A stretch of 34,228 nucleotides of DNA from Haplosporangium gracile (lineage: Eukaryota > Mortierellomycota > Mortierellomycetes > Mortierellales > Mortierellaceae), in contig JAAAUF010000429.1 of NCBI GenBank assembly GCA_015499985.1, positions 1 to 34,228 of the forward strand, given 5' to 3'. The notes beneath the pieces were generated by a model. That model searched no databases, had not been told where the DNA came from, and saw nothing but the letters and a program-made list of their open reading frames with translations. A program made the translations under genes and the position numbers. Shown piece by piece: positions 20,877 to 29,239 of this stretch. The first letter of the stretch is position 1, and every line of letters starts with the position of its first letter.

Positions 20877-23800
20877 ATGGATCTCGCTCAAGCTGTCCGC
20901 CAGAAACGCCTCAAGGCCGGTACTGCTTGCACTAACTGCCGTCGCAAGAAGCTGCGGTGCACAGGCACCCCCAACTGCGTCCGATGTGTCACCCACAAAT
21001 TAGATTGCATCGTCGACGAAGCATTGTTCCTGAAGACAAACTCCAACCCCTTTGGCAAATCCTCGCGCTCAAACCGTTCTCAACAGCAACGCACCAAGAG
21101 TCTCAACAATAGCAACACCTCCAACAACAACAACAGCAACAGCAACAACTCGACAGCATCATCCTGTCGACAGAATAATCACTATGGCTCTATCTCCTCG
21201 TCCTACTCTGGCGACGAAATGTTGGACAGGAGAAAGTCGCCCGACTTTTCGTCCGATCGTCGAATGTCGACTAGCAGCTCCACAAGCTTCTCAAGTCTTA
21301 GCCCTTCCCCTTCCCCTGCCTACACCTACAACTATTCACATGCTGACAGTAGTAATAATGTCAGTAGCAGCAGCATTTTCAAACCCTCCTCTCCCATGTC
21401 AGACCACCAACACTCTTCATCCAAACAGACCTCCTCACACAACAACAACTTTTCCTCGTCCTATCGATCCGAATCAGGGGTTGGCCCTCTCGACTCTCTT
21501 CCCTCCTCATCCTCCAGACACTACTCTTCCTCTTTTCCCTCCACATCTTCGTACATGGACCCCGATACTCCCCCCTCATCTTCAGTGCACAATGGCATGA
21601 ACATGAACAAGAAGCGAGCCTCCAAGGGCCAGGAGACGACGAGCAAGCCCAAGCAGAAGCGGAGGGACGACTCTCACGGCCATCGAGCCAGCGATCCTGG
21701 CTCTCCTTCTCCTCTCCCTGCGCCCAAGCATCCTTCTTCTTCTTCCTCTACTTCCTCTTCTAAAGTTCCTTCGACGTCTTCTTCCTCAACGAAAAATGTT
21801 CACAGTAATGGGGAAGATTTCAAGTCTGTTGTGAGCACAATGAGCCTGGATGGCCATGGTCAGCAGTAAGTGACACACTGTGCAATCAACTTTAAATTCC
21901 CACACGCTTTTTGTTTTCCTTCGAAATCAAGGAACGGGCAACAGGGCTGCTGTTTTGTTTGTTTGTTTGTTTTGTTTTATGCTGTTCGTGTGCGCTCTTG
22001 GTTTGGTTTGTTGGCAAGCATCTCGGGCTCGAACTCTTTTCTCCTTCTCTTTGTCACACACAATACACATCTTCTTCCTTCCTCTTGTCTCCGATCGATC
22101 AGTTGTTTTTCTTGTCATCCTTCGTCTTCAACACAATCAATTCTCCCGCTGGCCCGCGTAGTGATAAAACACGGCGCCCTTCCATTCCCTCTTTTCTCTC
22201 TTGCCTTCTTAACTTGCTCCTTTCTTCACCCCCCGGGAAACCTTCCTTTCTTCTGGTCTATGCAAACCTACTTTCACCCGTCGCCTCACTCACTCTCCTT
22301 GCATCATCGTCGTTGTCCTACCATTTTTCTTATTTTTCTCGAGTCTCGCCCCGAAGGAGAAAAGGTTACTAACCCAAAGCATCTCTATCTCTGTTTCTCC
22401 GTCCCTGGCTGATCAACATTTACAGTTTCCACGGAAGCAGCTCTGGCTTTTATGTCTGCCAACTCAGCTCCCGCTACCGTCAAGGTGTCTGTAAGTACTA
22501 TTTTTATTATCCCTTCTTGTTCTGAGCTACTTATTCATACATGAATAAGATCAACGACACACACCCATCTCAGCAGCTAAAACATCCTGTTGAAACTAGA
22601 TCCCTTGCCAATGGCTCACCTTAACGACAGTGACCTGTGGTCGCACTCGCTCCAGATGACCAGCGAACGCGAATTGCCTACAAGGGCCGAGATGGACAAC
22701 TTGCTCAGCCTCTACTTCCGGTTCATGTACCCCTTCGCACCAATGTTCATCCGCAAGGACTTTATGGAGCGACATCAGCAACGGCCAGATCTCCCCCATA
22801 TCCTGATCCTCAACGCGATCTTTTGTAACGCGTGCTGGTACTCGGATGACCCATTGGTCAGACAGGACTCCACGAAGTACTTTAACCGGGCCAAGATTAT
22901 TCTTGACGAGACCTATCATGTCTCGGGGACCAGTACCATCCAGGCCCTGCTGTTGATGTCTCATCATCAGTATGCTGTTGGTAACTACTCTGGTGGATGG
23001 CTTTACACTGGCATGGCTACCCGCATCGCACATGTAGGTTATCGTGAACGACAAGTGTATTGAACAACGATAACACCTCTTATTCAAGCACCCATTCTAA
23101 CCCCCCTCTTTGCCTTGTCGTTTAATTAATTAGGATATCGGGTTGCATCGACAGGATTTCCAGGTCAACGAGCCAATCGAGGCAGAGGTCCGCAAGCGCG
23201 TTTGGTGGGCTGTTTACATTGCTGACCGACTCGGGGCCGGTATCTTGGGTAGGCCATTGAACATTCGTGACAAGGAGTACAACGTCGAGATGCCATCGGA
23301 TGACTGGATCACGGCTGTCGGTGGGGATGATGCGGTCGAGTATCCGTTTGAACCCGAGAGGGTCGTGTCGATTCGTCTGCTCTGGACCGTCAAGCTGTTT
23401 ATGCAGATGGGCAAGGTCCTCAACACGATGCACTGTATCGAGGCCGAGATCAACGGGACCTTCTTGGCAGACATTTCCAAGACACAACTCCCGCAGCTGC
23501 ACAACAGTCTGACTTCATGGTTTCTCTCGCTCCCTAACGAGCTCATGTACACGCCTTACACCATGTCGCCCAACTCGAACCATCCACCCTCCCCACCAAC
23601 GGCGCTGATGCACATGTTCTACTACACGACCTTGACGATGCTCCACCGACCCTACCTTCGACCCGTTAACTCGGCAGCCATCGATTCCAACTTTTTGGTG
23701 TCTTCCCGCAACATTTGTACCGCCGCCGCGACCAATGTCTGCCACATTGCCGACTCGCTGATGCTCCATGGACAGTTGCGTGATACCTGCTACTACGGCA

Positions 23801-25092
23801 TGGCCTGTCTCTTGGCCGCCGGCACAGTTCATGTCCACAACGCCATCACGCCTACCCCAAGCAACCGCGAAACGACTCGTGCAGGCCTCTCCAAGACTGT
23901 CAAGGCTGCCCACGAACTGGTCAAGACATTCCCTGTTGCCGAGTCCCTCATCGCCGTGGCGCTCGATGTCTTTGCGAGCCAGACAACTTCGATCCCAACA
24001 GAGATGGCGGCGTCCTTTATCGACATTTCTACCTTTGTCGCTCCCTTCCTTGACATGAGCCAGCTTGCCTCGACCTCGATTGGAAACATCTATGAGGCAG
24101 CTAGACTTGCCAAGCTGGCCAAGGATGGACCTGGACCTGCGCCCTCCATCCAGCTTCGCCACCCTTATGGAAACTTTTCGATGCCTTTGCCCGAACAGGC
24201 CAAGGACCAGTCATCTACAAATCTCAGCTTGATGTGGCAGAACCAGATCTCGACTGCGGTCGCCATGGCTGCTATTGCCTTTGGCGGCACGGACCCTCAA
24301 CAGGAAGAACAGCAGTTCTTTGCCAACCCGCTCGAGTTGCCCGAAGCCCTTCGACTGGCTCCTATTGACACGATGGCCTTCCATGTCGATGGATCCACCA
24401 ATGTCCTTGCCTCTTTTGATGCTGATCCTTTCAAGTTGACCAACCTTTCAGGACCCACTACTTCTTCGACACCCGTCACGATGACTACAGGATTTGAGGT
24501 TTCTCAACAACAAGCACCGATCCAACGTACACCAACACTGCACTCTCAGCTGTCACAGGACTCTAGCTTTACCGCCACACAGGCCCTCAACTTGATGCAG
24601 GCCACCCTCGCCTCCTCACTCCAAGTTTCCTCTATGTCTTCCCAGCTGGCAGAACCACCTGTGGTACAGACGCAGCAGTTGCAACATACGATGATGGAGG
24701 ACGACACTGCCGACCCACCCTCCCCTCCTGCCATCTCCTCGGACGACATGGACACCGAATCGCTATTGTCGAACGACACTCCCAGCCCGTCGTCGTCACC
24801 CTCTTCCTCGGTTGGACCAGCACCACGCCACGACATCTCGATCCAATGCGGCACCCCCTCCCCGCACGAATCCTTCATTGCGGCATTGGCAGAGGGCGCG
24901 CATGATCATGACAGTAACCTGGACTTTTTTATCGATGACCACTACCAGCACAACAAATCCTCGCCGCATGTGCCTGGTGGTCAGGAGTCGCGTTCGATTT
25001 CGTTGAAGGAGAACAGTGGAGCCTACAGCTGTCAGAAGGATGTCAAGAAGGTCAACACCTTGCTCTTTGACAACCAAGTCATGGAGTGTTGA
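20877..25092 (+). CDS. Zn2Cys6 (Gal4-type) transcription factor with fungal_trans domain
   Basis: Model: join(20877..21865, 22426..22490, 22600..23033, 23134..25092), 1148 residues. Donors are GTAAGT, GTAAGT and GTAGGT, and phases agree at all three junctions. The zinc cluster is at residues 18-44, C-x2-C-x6-C-x5-C-x2-C-x6-C (ACTNCRRKKLRC, then CVRCVTHKLDC), preceded by basic QKRLK. Residues 50-330 are low-complexity Ser/Asn with basic patches (KKRASKGQ, KPKQKRRDD). A 65-nt exon encodes FHGSSSGFYVCQLSSRYRQG. The fungal_trans-type regulatory domain runs from about 360 to 700, with YFRFMYPFAPMFIRKDF, GMATRIAHDIGLHRQ (across the third intron) and RKRVWWAVYIADR. The C-terminus is Gln/Ser/Asp-rich and may activate transcription. 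It should be a nuclear DNA-binding regulator that recognises CGG-type half-sites. Target genes cannot be told from the sequence. The start codon sits at CACAAATGG after a CT-rich promoter tract. Confidence 0.92.
21866..22425 (+). other. Long (560-nt) intron 1 of the Zn2Cys6 factor
   Basis: The donor is GTAAGT and the acceptor TTTACAG. It is several times longer than the other introns of the gene. The donor overlaps an in-frame TAA, so a retained intron would end the protein right after residue 330. That product would hold the zinc cluster and the Ser/Asn-rich part only. Confidence 0.7.
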
Positions 25093-25144
25093 AACAGTTA
25101 ACAAGGAGAGAGAAAGGGAAAGCGCATACTCAATTGTAAAAAAT

Positions 25145-25150
25145 AATAAA
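25145..25150 (+). terminator. Polyadenylation signal of the Zn2Cys6 factor
   Basis: AATAAA 53 nt past the stop codon at 25090-25092, in AT-rich sequence. Confidence 0.6.
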
Positions 25151-25210
25151 TATTGTATTCGTCATTCTTCTTTCGACCTCTTTGCATTTTTTTAAGAATA
25201 TATTTATATG

Positions 25211-25216
25211 TTTATT
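25211..25216 (-). terminator. Polyadenylation signal of the F-box gene
   Basis: AATAAA on the minus strand, about 25 nt past the F-box stop codon at 25241-25243. With the plus-strand signal at 25145 it places two convergent 3' ends within about 150 bp. Confidence 0.55.
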
Positions 25217-25240
25217 TGCTGGCTATCAAAACGAAATATA

Positions 25241-27430
25241 TCAATCAACTTGGATCCTATTGCGTGAAAACAACCTCGCAAGCTCTTTATGGTCTCCCTT
25301 CCGCTCCCCCAACCGTCCCCTAACAACCTCCAACTGCAACCAGTGCTCAATCATCCAAACCGCCGCACTCTTGGACATATTCATCGTCTGATGGCTCGAA
25401 AGACAGACTGTCGTCAGGCGTGTCAGGGTAACCAATTTGTCTAGTCCTTTTCTCAGACGCCAATCGAGTGTCTCGACGGCCTTGAGAGCTGCGCGGCCTG
25501 TGAGGGGGTGATGCCGGTCGAGGTCCAAGTGCTCGAGACGCGTCAGTAATGAGAGGCGTTCGAATACACACTGTTGTAGTAACTGCTGAAGCTCATCCTG
25601 TTGGTTCTCGTGGCTATTGCTGCTGTTCTTATCGTTCGCTTTGATCTTTCCCTTTTGAGCCTGGCGTCGATTATGAGCCCGCTGTCTTCCTGATCCCTGT
25701 GAACGACTGCCGCTTGATGAAGATGAATTAGACGGCCATGAAGACGATGTCACGGAGAGATCGACAAAGATTGCCCATGACTGCAGGCCCAAACACACCC
25801 AGGGGTCTCCGTCCAAAATGTCCGATGCATGAATCGAGTCCGCAGCAACAAATTTCAACCCCAGGCAGGAAGCAAGGACCTGCTGAACCATGGCTCCCGT
25901 GACATCCGAGCATAGCCGCAGATCCAGCTCGACCACGCTGTCAAAGAACCGTCTCATCGATCGCAAGGTCGCCTCGCCAACCCGGACAGCCCCTAGAACC
26001 AGTCTCTCCATGGTATCACTAGCACGGTCTAGCAAGATAGCCAGCTGCTGATCAGAAACTGCTAAAGACTCCTTACTGCTCGTCAACTCCAAAGACGTCA
26101 AATCCAGCCATTGTTGAAGAGGCTCATCCCTATTTTGACCACGATAGTCCTGCCAAAAGTCGTCCTCGGTCGTAACCCATAGATCTCGAGGCGCCAATCC
26201 AGCATGACTCCGATGCAACTGCCAGACAAGACTCTTTAATCTCGGGCTGTCCGCGATAAACACCTTGAACTGTGTCCTGGGCATCATCCCTCGAACCTCC
26301 ATTAGCTTCAAATATCGCAACGCGCACGGGGGTCGTGACTCAGTTTCCATCACCATCGCCGCCGTCTCCGTGATCTCGGCAACAGATTCGCCCCACAACG
26401 GCGCCTCAGTCTCAACATTACACCGGGCCAGCTCCAGACTTGTCAGGTGTGGACAGGCAGCTCTCCAGATCAACATCAGATCCAAGCTCCTGATCTCCCG
26501 ACCGACCAGAGAAAGACTCGTAAGAGTTGAGGACGAGTACGACAACGGCGGGGGGAAACTATCGACAACAGCCTCCCAGAAGGAGACATGAGGTATCCCG
26601 TAAGGTGGTGGTAAGAGAAGCACAATCTCGAGTTCCTTCAATGTTGCTCGGTTTTGGACAACCAGCTCCGCCAGGCTCTTCCACATGTCGAATCGACCGC
26701 CACCGCCACCTTTATTGGTCCGGCTATGTCCAATTGGGTTGTTCTCGCTCTCATCCACGAACTCATCCTCGTCCTCGTCCTCACTACGGTTCCAGTCGCT
26801 CCAAAAGCTGTCGTCGCTGCTCTCTCCACCACCGTCCAGGCCTACTATCGTTACGCCGTCGTCGTTGTTGTCGTCATTGCGGTCCTGATTACTGCCGCTG
26901 TCGCCATCACTGTCGCTGCCGTCGTCACCTCCATTGGCCTCGTCACCTCCCTCAGCCAGCAGTAGCAGATTCCACCGACCAGCAGTGCTTCCCGGATTAC
27001 TGGGTCCCGCATTCTCGTCATTATTTTGACGACCATTGTTGTTGTGGTTATTGGTTGCAGCACTGCCATGCCCATGATGATGAGACCCCTGAACCCCAGG
27101 AACAGTCGCCGAAAGCCTCAAATACTCCAATTTCCTACACCCACTTACCGCCAACCTTACCTCCTCCACCGAAACAGGACCCTCCAAGCTCAACGTCCGG
27201 ATCAAATGTCCATGCTCCCGAAAGACAGCCAACGGTGGAGGTGGTAAATAAGTGGCCCGGTTGGGGTTTTGAGAGGATCGGAGAATAGTCTCTCTCCAGA
27301 TGAGCGGCTCGAAGGACTGTTGCCAGGCATGGGAGACTTTTGACGAGTGGATCAAGTCTTGCCGAGTGAGGTATGTTCCGATGATGGATCTGATCTCGGG
27401 CAGGTCGAGCGCATTCTCCTCCTGTTGCAT
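25241..27430 (-). CDS. F-box protein with leucine-rich-repeat-like region
   Basis: A single exon of 729 residues. Residues about 8-50 form an F-box: LPEIRSIIGTYLTRQDLIHS, then SHAWQQSFEPLIWRE. About 75-110 begins the repeat-like part (LIRTLSLEGPVSVEEVRLAV, CRKLEYLRLSA). It is interrupted by a long Asn/Gly/Asp/Ser-rich insert at about 115-235, then resumes (LTSLSLVGREIRSLDL, LTSLELARCNVE, LDLRLCSDVTGAMV, LEHLDLDRHHPL). F-box proteins are substrate receptors of SCF ubiquitin ligases: the F-box binds Skp1 and the repeats bind the target. That role is inferred from the family; the substrate is unknown. The ATG at 27430 (MQQEENALDLPEIRS) lies directly before the F-box. The C-terminus around 560-590 has a basic, Ser-rich insert (SRSQGSGRQRAHNRRQAQKG). 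Convergent with the Zn2Cys6 gene, and tandem with the bZIP gene upstream of it. Confidence 0.85.
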   Translation of the reverse strand: MQQEENALDLPEIRSIIGTYLTRQDLIHSSKVSHAWQQSFEPLIWRETILRSSQNPNRATYLPPPPLAVFREHGHLIRTLSLEGPVSVEEVRLAVSGCRKLEYLRLSATVPGVQGSHHHGHGSAATNNHNNNGRQNNDENAGPSNPGSTAGRWNLLLLAEGGDEANGGDDGSDSDGDSGSNQDRNDDNNDDGVTIVGLDGGGESSDDSFWSDWNRSEDEDEDEFVDESENNPIGHSRTNKGGGGGRFDMWKSLAELVVQNRATLKELEIVLLLPPPYGIPHVSFWEAVVDSFPPPLSYSSSTLTSLSLVGREIRSLDLMLIWRAACPHLTSLELARCNVETEAPLWGESVAEITETAAMVMETESRPPCALRYLKLMEVRGMMPRTQFKVFIADSPRLKSLVWQLHRSHAGLAPRDLWVTTEDDFWQDYRGQNRDEPLQQWLDLTSLELTSSKESLAVSDQQLAILLDRASDTMERLVLGAVRVGEATLRSMRRFFDSVVELDLRLCSDVTGAMVQQVLASCLGLKFVAADSIHASDILDGDPWVCLGLQSWAIFVDLSVTSSSWPSNSSSSSGSRSQGSGRQRAHNRRQAQKGKIKANDKNSSNSHENQQDELQQLLQQCVFERLSLLTRLEHLDLDRHHPLTGRAALKAVETLDWRLRKGLDKLVTLTRLTTVCLSSHQTMNMSKSAAVWMIEHWLQLEVVRGRLGERKGDHKELARLFSRNRIQVD

Positions 27431-27782
27431 GACTTGCTTTGCTTGTTCGGTTGCTGTTATTGTTCCATGAGAAGTGTCTCCTCGCGTAAATTGTCAATGA
27501 CAGTGTTGTTGGCCTGATCAAAGTTGACTGTCTATGTGTGAAAAACTCAAAACAGAAATTAAGATCTTGAGTTTCTTGATCTGTGATGGCACGTGACTTA
27601 GAATTCAACAACCGGACGATAAGGAACGAGTGGTCAGAATGACTCTTCCGGGCTGCGGCGCTTTTTTTTAAAAAAAAAGGTTTTTATTTCAGCACATTGA
27701 GCTGGGTATTGAAGGTATTGAAAAATTACAAAAGAAAAACTATTATGCAGAATTGTACAGGAGGGAAGAAAAAAGACTGTGC
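27431..27782. other. Intergenic: F-box promoter and bZIP 3' end
   Basis: 352 bp between two minus-strand genes. It must hold the promoter and leader of the F-box gene and the 3' untranslated end of the bZIP gene. A run of T then A (27662-27678) and the poly(A) signal at 27683 mark the bZIP end. No coding sequence seen. Confidence 0.6.
27683..27688 (-). terminator. Polyadenylation signal of the bZIP gene
   Basis: AATAAA on the minus strand, about 95 nt past the bZIP stop codon, just before an A/T homopolymer stretch. Confidence 0.5.
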
Positions 27783-28856
27783 TCATGGACGAGCGGTGAG
27801 GGCTGCATGAGCCTCGGCCAACTTAGCCTCGAGCTGGGCAATACGAGCGTTCTGCTCGGCCTCACGGACAAGATGGGCAGTCTTCTCAGTCTCCAAGACC
27901 GCAACACGCATAGTCAAACGAGTCTTGTCCGCCTCGAGCTCAGATACCTTGACCTCTAAACCCTCGAGCTTGACAAGCTTCTTCAGACGAGAGCGACGAG
28001 CAGCGTCGGTGTTCTTGGCACGCTTGGCAATCACTTCCTCAGACTCCTCGGAAGGCGAGGCAGCACGCTTCTTGTTGACTGTTGACGAAAGAACATAGGA
28101 CTGCTCAACAGGCTCGATCTTGGGGACAACAATAGAAGCAGCAGCGGTGGCGGGGGTGGGGACCGAGGGAAGGATGGTGGTCGCGTGGTTAGCGGCCTGA
28201 GCCATAACAGCAAGCTCCAAGTCGTGGCTCCAGGGGATGTTGAGAGCAATGGCAGCCTGCTGGACTGCGGCAGTGGTCAACATGGGAGGAACCTTGACAG
28301 GGGGAAGTGCGACAATGGGAGAAGCGGGGACAACGGGCGCAACAGTGGTGGCGGTGGGGATGACGGGAGAAGCAGCAACAAGTTCTTCAGCGGAGAGACC
28401 CAAAGGCATGTCAAAGAGCGAAGGGTTCATGGCCGAACCAAACGACTCGAAACCCAAAAGGGGCGAATCGTCTAGAGCGGTGTAGGGGCTCGAGGACAAG
28501 GAGGAATCATCACCAGAGAGAGCACCGAGCTGGAAGTCGGACGCCAACCACTCATCGAACCCACTGCCGTTGTTGGAAACAGCAGCAGTGGCGTTGATGA
28601 GGTTGTAATTGTCGCCAGCCAAAGGAGTAGCATTCTTGCCAACTATTGTTGTTGAGAGAACAGAAAGAAAAAAGGAATTAGGAAAGGGCTCTACCAAAAA
28701 GATGCTTATCGGAAAAAAAAAAAAAAAAAAGGTTCTTATCAATATATGTAGAAAGAGGTACTTACATTGGGCAAGAGCAGACTCCAATGAGTCGGCCGAC
28801 TTGGAGAGCTTGGAATCGGTCATATCGAACATTGGGATATTGATGGAGATGGCCAT
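27783..28856 (-). CDS. GCN4: Gcn4/CPC1-like bZIP transcription factor
   Basis: Model: complement(join(27783..28642, 28766..28856)), 316 residues. The intron 28643-28765 has a GTAAGT donor and AATAG acceptor, phases agree, and it contains an 18-A run on plus. The N-terminal half is acidic and hydrophobic with activation-domain-like patches (FDEWLASDFQLGALSGDD, SPLLGFESF). The C-terminus is bZIP. The basic region is at about 235-253 (KRAKNTDAARRSRLKKL), very close to yeast Gcn4 around NTxAARRSR. It is followed by a heptad zipper, VKLEGLEVKVSELEADKTRL, and further coiled coil to the C-terminus. Gcn4 and CPC1 induce amino-acid biosynthesis genes on starvation by binding TGACTCA. The ATG at 28856 is the first in the main frame. 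Two upstream ORFs precede it, as in GCN4, cpc-1 and cpcA leaders, which supports the assignment and points to translational control. Confidence 0.88.
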   Translation of the reverse strand: MAISINIPMFDMTDSKLSKSADSLESALAQCKYLFLHILIRTFFFFFFPISIFLVEPFPNSFFLSVLSTTIVGKNATPLAGDNYNLINATAAVSNNGSGFDEWLASDFQLGALSGDDSSLSSSPYTALDDSPLLGFESFGSAMNPSLFDMPLGLSAEELVAASPVIPTATTVAPVVPASPIVALPPVKVPPMLTTAAVQQAAIALNIPWSHDLELAVMAQAANHATTILPSVPTPATAAASIVVPKIEPVEQSYVLSSTVNKKRAASPSEESEEVIAKRAKNTDAARRSRLKKLVKLEGLEVKVSELEADKTRLTMRVAVLETEKTAHLVREAEQNARIAQLEAKLAEAHAALTARP

Positions 28857-28926
28857 TGTGGGAGAAGGGTGGTGTGTAAAAAAGGATACGTTGTTCGTTT
28901 GAAACGTTTGAAAGGGGTAAATCACT

Positions 28927-29037
28927 TTAAGAGTGTAAGGCGAGTAAGGCAATGGAGGGGATTACTACAGAGATAATCGAGTATACGTTGTTGATATTGA
29001 TATTATAGTTGTTGGTGGGGGTGTTAAAGGAAACCAT
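28927..29037 (-). promoter_or_regulatory. uORF2 (36 codons) in the bZIP leader
   Basis: ATG at 29037-29035 in context CCCAAGATGG, stop TAA at 28929-28927. It ends 70 nt before the bZIP start and is in a different frame. By analogy with inhibitory uORFs of GCN4-type genes it should block translation of the main frame when initiation is efficient. That function is inferred. Confidence 0.65.
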
Positions 29038-29204
29038 CTTGGGCGAGATTGGGGGAACCGTAAAGGTTGTAAAAGTTAATGCTTGAGGGGGGGTTGGAGT
29101 TTAAAAAACTATGCGAGTGCCTGAGGCGAAGTGGATAATGCGATTGGATTATTCTTTTGTTCTGGTGCGATATGGGGGGGTCTTGTACAAGAGTACAAAG
29201 GCGT

Positions 29205-29225
29205 TTAAGCGGAGAAGGAGGCCAT
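29205..29225 (-). promoter_or_regulatory. uORF1 (6 codons) in the bZIP leader
   Basis: ATG at 29225-29223 in context GCCAAGATGG, then Ala-Ser-Phe-Ser-Ala and TAA. It is the first ATG downstream of the CT-rich tract that probably marks the transcription start (minus strand, opposite 29440-29520). It lies 167 nt before uORF2. A short first uORF that permits re-initiation is the usual first element of GCN4-type control. Confidence 0.65.
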
Positions 29226-29239
29226 CTTGGCTAACAAGG

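Noticed and set aside
21870..22412. 180-codon open frame inside intron 1 of the zinc-cluster factor
   Set aside because: It is bounded by a strong donor and acceptor whose phases fit the exons. The reading is Ser/Phe/Leu-rich from CT-rich intron sequence.
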